Source: Acidimicrobiia bacterium
GTDB taxonomy: Bacteria; Actinomycetota; Acidimicrobiia; Spongiisociales; SHLN01
Length of the DNA stretch: 12,608 nt
Assembly (NCBI GenBank): GCA_030624805.1
Contig: JAUXJL010000028.1
Coordinates: forward strand, 1 to 12,608
Direction: 5' to 3'
Position 1 is the stretch's first letter. The number at the start of each line of letters is the position of its first letter. The notes beneath the pieces were generated by a model. It saw only the letters and a program-made list of their open reading frames with translations. It was not told where the DNA came from and made no database searches. The position numbers were made by a program, and so were the translations under genes. This document shows positions 1 through 5,747 of the stretch, piece after piece.

Positions 1-1
1 C

Positions 2-379
2 GTATGGGGGGCCGCCGGCGTGCTGTTGGCCGCCGCCTACGCACTCGAGTGGTCCCGCTGGGTGCACTCCACCGTGGGTTTTGCCCTGGCATGGGGCGCC
101 TTTCCCGTCCTGGTGGGCTATTGGGCCCAGACCGAGTCACTGTCGCTTGCCGTCGGAGTTGTTGCGGTGGCGGCCACTGTTCTCAGCATGTCACAACGAA
201 TGCTGTCGACACCGGCCCGGCACGTCCGACGAAGGGCGACCGACGCGGTCGCTCAGGTAGGAGAGGCCCGCTGGGATCGGGCCACTTTGCTGGCTACCTG
301 GGAGCATCCACTGCAGTTACTCGCCCTGGCGCACGTCCTCCTGGCCATCGGGCTGCTCCTCACCCACCTCCCGGACTAG
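2..379 (+). CDS. Integral membrane protein, C-terminal fragment (possibly UbiA-like prenyltransferase)
   Basis: The reading frame is open from base 2, so the true start lies left of the window; 125 residues and a TAG stop are visible. The fragment is hydrophobic and appears to hold three or four membrane segments: around the Leu/Ala-rich start, around FALAWGAFPVLVGYWAQ, in the Val/Ala-rich stretch after it, and at the C-terminus (LLALAHVLLAIGLLLTHL). A basic cytoplasmic-looking loop (RHVRRRA) lies between the last two. The FALAWGAFPVL segment resembles the C-terminal half of UbiA-superfamily proteins seen in actinobacteria, but the diagnostic Asp-rich motifs are not in the visible part. It could be another polytopic membrane protein. 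It converges on the minus-strand frd operon and ends 48 bp from that operon's last gene. Confidence 0.5.
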   Translation, partial: VWGAAGVLLAAAYALEWSRWVHSTVGFALAWGAFPVLVGYWAQTESLSLAVGVVAVAATVLSMSQRMLSTPARHVRRRATDAVAQVGEARWDRATLLATWEHPLQLLALAHVLLAIGLLLTHLPD

Positions 380-402
380 CGCTCATACGCCTCGAAAGTG
401 GT

Positions 403-426
403 CGCCCGGCGCCCATGATTCGGGCG
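403..426. terminator. Candidate hairpin between convergent genes
   Basis: CGCCCG at 403-408 pairs perfectly with CGGGCG at 421-426 across a 12-nt loop, in the 48-bp gap between two converging genes. The location suits a bidirectional terminator. There is no T-tract on either side, so it is at best a weak intrinsic terminator. Confidence 0.3.
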
Positions 427-427
427 G

Positions 428-943
428 TTACTCGAGCCCCAGCTCGCGTTCTTCCTTGCGAGGCTTGAGCTTTCGATCCTCAATCGTGCGAACACAGGCA
501 TTCCATCGCAGAATCGCCAGGTCGTTGCCCTCCGGCCGAATCGCAGCTGCCCGCTCATACCATTCCATCGCGTCACGGAACCCGTCGTAGGCAAACCCCT
601 GGGCGGGTCCACGCTCCAGGAAACCTCGCGCTTCACGCTCGGCGATGATCCCGGTGTAATAGGCGCGCTCATGTTCATCGTTGAGCCCCTCGAGATATTC
701 TCGGGCGACCCGGGGCGAGCCGAGCGAGCTGTTCTGTCCAAACTTGTCGGTGATCGCCAGGATGAGTGTCACTATCGCTCGCTGGTTGTCTGGTTCGACC
801 GCCAGGACGTCCAAACAGATGCTTCGTGATTGGGCCGGTTGCTGGAGGAGCCGGTAACGCTCCGCCATATCAACCGCCGCCTCGAGGCCGTCCTTGGTGA
901 TGGCTTTGAGCTCGAAATGCTCCGGTTCCAGGGACGCTTCCAT
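428..943 (-). CDS. TPR-like helical protein, last gene of the frd operon
   Basis: A soluble, acidic, mostly helical 171-residue protein without signal peptide or membrane segment. Residues about 15-65 (AAVDMAERYRLL, then SRSICLDVLAVEPDNQRAIV) and about 124-150 (AMEWYERAAAIRPEG) have the spacing of tetratricopeptide-like helix pairs. The middle stretch, with EHERAYYTGIIAEREARG, could be a further degenerate repeat. The C-terminus is highly charged. It starts at ATG 943, 9 bp downstream of the frdD stop in the same orientation, so it is almost certainly co-transcribed with fumarate reductase. A role in assembly or maintenance of the membrane complex is conceivable from position only; I do not recognise a characterised homologue. 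Confidence 0.75.
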   Translation of the reverse strand: MEASLEPEHFELKAITKDGLEAAVDMAERYRLLQQPAQSRSICLDVLAVEPDNQRAIVTLILAITDKFGQNSSLGSPRVAREYLEGLNDEHERAYYTGIIAEREARGFLERGPAQGFAYDGFRDAMEWYERAAAIRPEGNDLAILRWNACVRTIEDRKLKPRKEERELGLE

Positions 944-952
944 CCGCCTACT

Positions 953-1294
953 TTACAGGCGCACTAGCAGCCACCCGCATACGAGGGTCCCGACCACGGC
1001 CAACCCGTAGAAGAGCCATTGTCGTCGTCCCAATGCCGGAAAACCCAAGTCCACCAGGGCATACCGGATTCTATGGGCTCCGTGGAAGAGGCTAAGCGAC
1101 ACCAGTAGGAACAGGTACACCCGACCGAGCGGATGCCGTACGGCGTCGAGAAGCTCCTCCTGGTCGACCCAGCCGGCCGGCACCGCGATGCCAATCAGGA
1201 ACACGGTGACCGGCATGAACACTGCGGACATGACACCTCCGGCCGAGAACAGGAGCCACCAGAGCGGCGTGGCCGGCCTGGATTCGGCGCTCAC
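953..1294 (-). CDS. frdD: Fumarate reductase membrane anchor subunit D
   Basis: A 113-residue protein with three hydrophobic segments, close in length and pattern to E. coli FrdD (119 aa). FrdD and FrdC together anchor the FrdAB catalytic dimer in the cytoplasmic membrane and form the menaquinol site. Family-like sequence includes LWWLLFSAGGVMSAV near the N-terminus, GRVYLFLLVSLSLFHGAHRIRYAL in the middle (written in two halves around LFHGAHRI, keeping the His region of FrdD), and RQWLFYGLAVVGTL at the end. The start chosen is GTG at 1294: it overlaps the frdC TGA as GTGA and gives family length. An upstream ATG at 1336 would add 14 residues lying wholly inside frdC. Shine-Dalgarno is weak, consistent with translational coupling to frdC. 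Confidence 0.9.
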   Translation of the reverse strand: MSAESRPATPLWWLLFSAGGVMSAVFMPVTVFLIGIAVPAGWVDQEELLDAVRHPLGRVYLFLLVSLSLFHGAHRIRYALVDLGFPALGRRQWLFYGLAVVGTLVCGWLLVRL

Positions 1295-1680
1295 CGCAAC
1301 ACCAACCAGGCGACCACAACCGACGCCACCACCCACCCGACGTAGTTCGCGCCGGCCACGAGCCGTGGGTCGACTTGTTCGTCGTCCCGGAATAGCACCA
1401 CCACCTTGGGGGTGAGATTGATCCAGGTGATCGTGTGGAACAGGAGCACGGCCAGCACGATCAGGTGCACCACCAGTCCGAGTGGACTATCGAGGGCGTC
1501 GAACAGGCCGGCGAAGGAGCCGGCCTCGTCGGCCCGGCCGATCATCACCATGAGGAATACGGCGTAGGCGACCACGAACACGCTGGTGAGCTCGCGGAGC
1601 ATGAAGACCAGGTAGGTCGGCTTGCGTAGCCACCAGGTTGCCGGCAGCTTACGAACGTAGTGACGATCGATCAGAGCCAT
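1291..1680 (-). CDS. frdC: Fumarate reductase membrane anchor subunit C
   Basis: A 129-residue anchor subunit with three membrane segments, matching E. coli FrdC (131 aa) along its length. Visible family features: YVRKLPATWW at the N-terminus, MLRELTSVF with Glu30 (position of the quinone-site Glu29 of E. coli), and LLFHTITWINLTPK with His82 (same position as E. coli His82). Together with FrdD it transfers electrons between menaquinol and the FrdB clusters. The ATG shares its A with the TGA of frdB (1-nt overlap), and the 3' end overlaps frdD, so translation of the set is coupled. Confidence 0.93.
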   Translation of the reverse strand: MALIDRHYVRKLPATWWLRKPTYLVFMLRELTSVFVVAYAVFLMVMIGRADEAGSFAGLFDALDSPLGLVVHLIVLAVLLFHTITWINLTPKVVVLFRDDEQVDPRLVAGANYVGWVVASVVVAWLVLR

Positions 1681-2447
1681 CAGCGGTTAGCACCGGGCAG
1701 CAGCATCGATTTGACCCAGTCGGTGGCGTAGGACAGCTTCGCCATTTGGATGGCCCCTGCCGGATCGACCTCTTTGGGACATACCCGGGTGCAGTCCCCC
1801 ACATAAGTGCATTCCCAGATGCCCTCATGGCTGGTGACGACGTTGGCCCGTTCGGCTTTTGCGCCATCGCGTGAGTCCATGTTGTAACGCTGGGCCAGTG
1901 CCAGCGCGGCCGGGCCCATGAAGGTGTCATCGAGACCGTAAACGGGACAGGCTGAATAGCACAGCATGCAGTTGATACACATGCTGAACCGCTTGTAGGC
2001 CGCCAGTTGTGCAGGGGATTGCAGGAACTCACCCTCTTCGACCGGTTTGGGATCGGCCGGCACCAGCCACGGAGTGACGGTGGGCAGTTTCTCCATGAAG
2101 TCTTCCATGTTGATCACCAGGTCACGGGCCACCGGGAAGTGGGCCAGGGGCTCTATGCGGATCGGTTCCGGGTAGTACTCACTCACAAACACCTCGCAGG
2201 TGAGGCGCGGTTCACCGTTCACCATCATGCCGCAGCTGCCACACACCCCCATCCGACAGGCCCACCGGAAGCTCAGAGTGGCGTCGACCTCGTTCTTGAC
2301 GTGGTTGAGAGCGTCGAGCACCACATGGTCGTCCTGGTATGGAATCTCGTAGCGCTGGAAGCGTGGCTCAGTTTCTGCGTCCGGGAGAAAACGAAACACA
2401 TCCAACACGACCGGGCGAGTCCCCGGATCCGTATCAGTCGGTGCCAT
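1680..2447 (-). CDS. frdB: Fumarate reductase iron-sulfur subunit B
   Basis: A 255-residue electron-transfer subunit carrying three Fe-S clusters between FrdA flavin and the membrane quinol. The N-terminal ferredoxin-like domain holds the [2Fe-2S] ligands Cys64, Cys69, Cys72 and Cys84 (CRMGVCGSCG, then LTC). The C-terminal domain has CINCMLCYSACP (Cys157, 160, 163 for [4Fe-4S], Cys167 for [3Fe-4S]) and CTYVGDCTRVCP (Cys213 and 219 for [3Fe-4S], Cys223 for [4Fe-4S]); spacing matches E. coli FrdB. The CTYVGDC...VCPKEVDPAGAIQ region is of the fumarate reductase rather than the SdhB type. The start at ATG 2447 is preceded by GGAAAG at a suitable distance and lies 14 nt inside the end of frdA. Confidence 0.96.
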   Translation of the reverse strand: MAPTDTDPGTRPVVLDVFRFLPDAETEPRFQRYEIPYQDDHVVLDALNHVKNEVDATLSFRWACRMGVCGSCGMMVNGEPRLTCEVFVSEYYPEPIRIEPLAHFPVARDLVINMEDFMEKLPTVTPWLVPADPKPVEEGEFLQSPAQLAAYKRFSMCINCMLCYSACPVYGLDDTFMGPAALALAQRYNMDSRDGAKAERANVVTSHEGIWECTYVGDCTRVCPKEVDPAGAIQMAKLSYATDWVKSMLLPGANR

Positions 2448-4194
2448 AGGTTCGCTTTCCGGGAGGCCAACGGGTGATCACAACATCTCGGTAGTCGATC
2501 CTGGGCTCCCGGTCCGTCTGGTAGGCCAGCGAATGATTGAGGAAACGTTCATCGTCACGCTCGGGATGATCGGTGCGCTGATGCGAGCCTCGCGACTCGG
2601 TCCGAGCCAGGGCGCTGTGGGCGATCGCCTCCCCAACATCGAGCATGTTCTCCAATTCGAGGGCGGCGGTCAGTTCGTAATTGAACGTCGCACTCGTGTC
2701 GGTCAATCTCACCTTCTCGAACCGCTGCTTTAGGTCTCGGATCCCGTCACAGGCCCGTTGCAGGGAGGACTCGTCACGAAAGATCCCCGCTCCTTCCTCC
2801 AGGGTGTCGTTGAGGATGGAGCGCAGCCCTGCCACGGTGTCGTCCCCACTGCTTCCGGTCGACAACCAGTCAGAGATTCGCTGCCTGGCAGCTTCCTGCT
2901 CGGTCCGTAACGTAGCCAACGAAACGTCGGGGGCTTCGCCGACAAACTGGGCAGCCGATCGGGCGGCCCGGCGGCCGTACACCAGCAACTCGGTCAGGGA
3001 ATTCGAGCCCAACCGGTTGGCGCCATTGACGCTGACACACGCACATTCACCGGCGGCAAACAGCCCGGGCAGCAAGGTCCGGGCCTCGACGTCGGTATCG
3101 ATGCCTCCCATCATGTAGTGGACCACGGTACGCACCGGGATCGGCTCGGTAACCGGGTCGACTCCGACGTAACGGACCGCCAGTTCTCGCACCATCGGAA
3201 TCTTGCGGGTAATGGTCCGTTCACCCAAATGGGTTAGGTCGAGGTTGACATAGTCGCCGTGCGGTCCATCGATGGTGCGGCCCTGGGCACGCTCGTGGAT
3301 GAATGCCTGTGAGAGACGATCCCGCGGGCCAAGCTCCATCGTCCGCTTCTGTGGGTGGAGCGGGTCGTCGAGATCGAGCGGCTCACCCAGGTCGTAGTCC
3401 TGCAGGTATCGGTAACCGTCCCGGTTGACGAGAATGCCGCCCTCCCCCCGGGCGGCCTCGGTAATGAGAATGCCGGTCCCCGGCAAGCCGGTCGGGTGAT
3501 ATTGGACAAACTCCATGTCTTTGAGTGGAACCCCGGCTCGGTAGGCCAGCGCCATGCCGTCGCCGGTCTTGATGGCCGAATTGGTGGTGAACGGGTACAC
3601 CCGCCCCGCCCCACCCGTACACAGGATCACGGCTTTGGCGCCGATGGCGTGTACTTCGCCGCTCTTCAGCTCGATGGCAGTCACACCCTGGGGCCGGCCA
3701 TCCTCTACCACCAGGCCTGTCACGAACCACTCGTCGTAACGGACGATGGAGTCGAATTTCAGCGAGGTCTGGAACAGGGTGTGAAGCATGTGAAAGCCGG
3801 TCTTGTCGGCCGCATACCAGGTCCGCTCGGTCTGCATGCCACCAAAGGGGCGCACCGCAACCTCGCCCTCCGGCTCCCGGCTCCAGGGACACCCCCAGTG
3901 CTCCATTTGGATCATCTCGCCCGGCGCCTCCGACACGAGCACCTCTACTGCGTCCTGATCGGCCAGCCAATCCGAGCCCGAGATGGTGTCATAGGCATGG
4001 TCATCGAGTGAGTCGTTGCCCTTGATCACCGCCGCCGCCCCACCTTCGGCCGCGACGGTGTGGCTGCGCATCGGGTAGACCTTCGAGATGACGGCCACCG
4101 TGATCTCCGGGTTTTCCTCGGCAATGGCAATGGCTGCCCGGAGCCCGGCTCCGCCGCCCCCCACAATGAGAACATCGTGTACCGGCACGTCCAT
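2434..4194 (-). CDS. frdA: Fumarate reductase flavoprotein subunit A
   Basis: A 586-residue catalytic subunit reducing fumarate to succinate (or, run backwards, oxidising succinate). The N-terminal FAD fold has VLIVGGGGAGLRAA; His45 in MRSHTVAAEGG is the covalent FAD attachment site. Candidate active-site residues are all present: His233 (QYHPTGLPG), Arg291 (LGPRDRLSQAF), His359 (VVHYMMGGI) and Arg394 (NGANRLGSNS). The segment DKTGFHMLHTLFQTSLKF and the C-terminal ending (PPGKRTYG) follow E. coli FrdA closely (602 aa), which separates it from SdhA. The start at ATG 4194 follows GGCGGAG about 6 nt upstream and gives the conserved MDVPVHDVLIVGGG beginning; a longer frame to 4365 would add a non-conserved Arg-rich extension. 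First gene of frdABCD-TPR, divergent from the aminotransferase gene. Confidence 0.96.
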   Translation of the reverse strand: MDVPVHDVLIVGGGGAGLRAAIAIAEENPEITVAVISKVYPMRSHTVAAEGGAAAVIKGNDSLDDHAYDTISGSDWLADQDAVEVLVSEAPGEMIQMEHWGCPWSREPEGEVAVRPFGGMQTERTWYAADKTGFHMLHTLFQTSLKFDSIVRYDEWFVTGLVVEDGRPQGVTAIELKSGEVHAIGAKAVILCTGGAGRVYPFTTNSAIKTGDGMALAYRAGVPLKDMEFVQYHPTGLPGTGILITEAARGEGGILVNRDGYRYLQDYDLGEPLDLDDPLHPQKRTMELGPRDRLSQAFIHERAQGRTIDGPHGDYVNLDLTHLGERTITRKIPMVRELAVRYVGVDPVTEPIPVRTVVHYMMGGIDTDVEARTLLPGLFAAGECACVSVNGANRLGSNSLTELLVYGRRAARSAAQFVGEAPDVSLATLRTEQEAARQRISDWLSTGSSGDDTVAGLRSILNDTLEEGAGIFRDESSLQRACDGIRDLKQRFEKVRLTDTSATFNYELTAALELENMLDVGEAIAHSALARTESRGSHQRTDHPERDDERFLNHSLAYQTDREPRIDYRDVVITRWPPGKRTYGTD

Positions 4195-4393
4195 TAGTGC
4201 TCCGCCGCCCAACCAGCCGGCGGGTATCGCATTTAGAAACCTTCCCGAAGCATGCGACGATCGTAGCCGCCAGATTGAGGCGCCCCGGCTCTGCCCGAGC
4301 TCTCGAGCGCGTGGGACGCCGAGCGGGCCGCCCGATGTGGCCACAAACGACTGGTCGCGGCCCAACCAGGAGTCACTCTCCTCCTAGACGATC

Positions 4394-4415
4394 CTGCCCG
4401 TCCAGCTTGGGGCAG
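4394..4415. repeat. 6-bp inverted repeat in the divergent promoter region
   Basis: CTGCCC at 4394-4399 pairs with GGGCAG at 4410-4415 with a 10-nt loop. It abuts the next palindrome and shares G4415 with it. It may be an operator half or a leader hairpin; no T-tract follows. Confidence 0.4.
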
Positions 4416-4429
4416 AACGATCATCGTTC
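4415..4429. promoter_or_regulatory. Candidate operator palindrome
   Basis: GAACGAT at 4415-4421 and ATCGTTC at 4423-4429 form a perfect 7+7 bp inverted repeat around a single centre base, about 90 bp upstream of the aminotransferase start and 220 bp upstream of frdA. Size and symmetry suit a dimeric repressor or activator. The regulator is unknown, and it does not match an FNR or CRP consensus. Confidence 0.45.
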
Positions 4430-4506
4430 GGCGGCTATGGGCGGCCCGATGTATTGTCCTCCCCGATCGTGTTCCGAATTGGTGATCCGGGTGTCCGGCA
4501 ACGTAT

Positions 4507-4513
4507 GGAGGTG
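4507..4513 (+). promoter_or_regulatory. Ribosome binding site that fixes the aminotransferase start
   Basis: GGAGGTG ends 4 nt before the ATG at 4518. This supports 4518 as the start rather than the far longer upstream open frame. Confidence 0.75.
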
Positions 4514-4517
4514 TCGT

Positions 4518-5651
4518 ATGTCTTCCTCGCTGTTCGAACGGTCTGACTATCCAACGCTGGAAGACGGCATCTACCTCAATCAGGCTTCGCTCGGTCTGAT
4601 TGGAAGCCCGGCCGTCGAGGCAATGCATCATTTTCTCGACGCCATCGGACGCCACGGCAACCTCTATATGTCGGATCAGGATGAAGTGGGCTTCCTCGAC
4701 GCCCTTCGCCAGCGCGCCGCCCGACTGTTGCAAACGGATTCCAGCCAGATTGCGATTGTGTCGAGCGCCAGTGAGTTGCTCGGTCAGGCCCCTCTGATGC
4801 TCCCGCCGCCTCCTGAAGCCACGGTTGTCGCCGTGGCCACCGACTTTCCAGCCGTAACCCGACCGTGGCTACGCCTGGCCGAACGTGGCGAATGTCGCGT
4901 CCTCTTTGTAGAAGACGACCCCGAAACCGACCTCACGGCTGATCTCATCGCCCGGATAGACCAGCACACGTCATTGATCGCGGTCAGCTCGGTCCAATAC
5001 GCCACGGGAACGGTGGTCGACATCGCCCGGCTGCGGGCGGTGACTGCCGAGGCCGGCATCACGCTCGTCGTCGATGCGACCCAAGGTGCAGGTGCGACAG
5101 AGACCGACATCGCAGCCTGGCGGGCTGATGTTGTGGTTTCAAGCGGGTACAAGTGGCTCGGCGGACATGGCGGAGTGGCGATTGGGGTGCTCACACCCGC
5201 AGTGCTCGAGAGGGTCCCACCGTTGCCAGGGTGGATGGGCGCTCCCGACCCTTTCGAGTTCGACGCCACACAAATGCTGCTAGCCGTGGATGCCCGCCGC
5301 TATACCCAGTCGACAATGTCATACGTGTCGGCCGTCGGCCTCACTGCGGCCATCGATCAGCTGCTGGCGATAGGGGTCGAGAACATCGAGCATCAGTCGG
5401 CCCGGCTGGCGCATCTTCTCGTGGATGCCCTCGAGCCACACGGCTGGAGTCCCTTCCGCCCCCTGGAAGACCCGGCAGCTTCGTCGCACATCCTCTCGCT
5501 CGGACGGCGAGGTGATGGGTTGGCCGGGACACTGGAACGACTACGAGACATCGGAATCGTATGTAGCTCCCGCGGTGGTCGCCTTCGAGTCTCTTTGGCG
5601 CCCTACAACGATGAGAAGGACATCGCAGCCCTCGTGGATGCTCTCGTCTGA
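4518..5651 (+). CDS. PLP-dependent class V aminotransferase-fold protein
   Basis: A 377-residue fold-type I PLP enzyme of the class V aminotransferase/SufS-like/kynureninase superfamily. Visible PLP determinants: Asp186 in LVVDATQGAGA (contacts the pyridine nitrogen) and Lys212 in SSGYKWLGGHGG (Schiff-base lysine). The N-terminus (GIYLNQASLGLI) and C-terminus (RLRVSLAPYNDEKDIAALV) fit the superfamily layout. Cysteine desulfurases carry an RxGxHC-type active-site Cys before the C-terminal RVS motif; here that region reads GIVCSSRGGRLRVS, so desulfurase activity is not supported and an aminotransferase, epimerase or lyase reaction is more likely. Substrate unknown. The start follows the strong RBS just upstream. 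It is divergent from frdA and co-directional with the cyclase gene 96 bp downstream. Confidence 0.88.
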   Translation: MSSSLFERSDYPTLEDGIYLNQASLGLIGSPAVEAMHHFLDAIGRHGNLYMSDQDEVGFLDALRQRAARLLQTDSSQIAIVSSASELLGQAPLMLPPPPEATVVAVATDFPAVTRPWLRLAERGECRVLFVEDDPETDLTADLIARIDQHTSLIAVSSVQYATGTVVDIARLRAVTAEAGITLVVDATQGAGATETDIAAWRADVVVSSGYKWLGGHGGVAIGVLTPAVLERVPPLPGWMGAPDPFEFDATQMLLAVDARRYTQSTMSYVSAVGLTAAIDQLLAIGVENIEHQSARLAHLLVDALEPHGWSPFRPLEDPAASSHILSLGRRGDGLAGTLERLRDIGIVCSSRGGRLRVSLAPYNDEKDIAALVDALV

Positions 5652-5683
5652 ACGATTGGCGTCTGATCTCAACGTTCGCCTGG

Positions 5684-5734
5684 TGCCACCCGAGTTGTGG
5701 CATGCGACGGCTCGACACGCGCTCTCGTGGCATG
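5684..5734 (+). promoter_or_regulatory. Repeated TGCCAC/GTGGCA half-sites upstream of the cyclase gene
   Basis: The 96-bp gap before the cyclase gene holds TGCCAC at 5684-5689 facing GTGGCA at 5697-5702 (7-nt loop). GTGGCATG then occurs as a direct repeat at 5697-5704 and 5727-5734, exactly 30 bp apart, the second copy ending 13 bp before the start codon. These could be operator half-sites or a weak hairpin after the aminotransferase gene; no T-tract is seen. Confidence 0.35.
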
Positions 5735-5747
5735 GAAGACTGTTGTC

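Larger units (their letters stand above)
4195..4517. other. Divergent intergenic region frdA / aminotransferase
   Basis: 323 bp without a convincing gene; the open frames running through it are Arg/Pro-rich extensions of the two flanking genes. It must contain both promoters, but I see no confident -35/-10 pair. It is rich in short dyads: ACGATCGT at 4257-4264, the 4394-4415 hairpin, the 4415-4429 palindrome and CGATCG at 4464-4469. The word ACGATC recurs at 4257, 4388 and 4417. Confidence 0.6.

Noticed and set aside
1680..4194. Annotation as succinate dehydrogenase sdhAB
   Set aside because: FrdA/FrdB-specific segments and the two FrdC/FrdD-type anchors favour quinol:fumarate reductase; physiological direction cannot be read from sequence.
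4518..5651. Annotation as cysteine desulfurase (SufS/IscS)
   Set aside because: The fold and PLP lysine fit, but the RxGxHC-type active-site Cys motif is absent.
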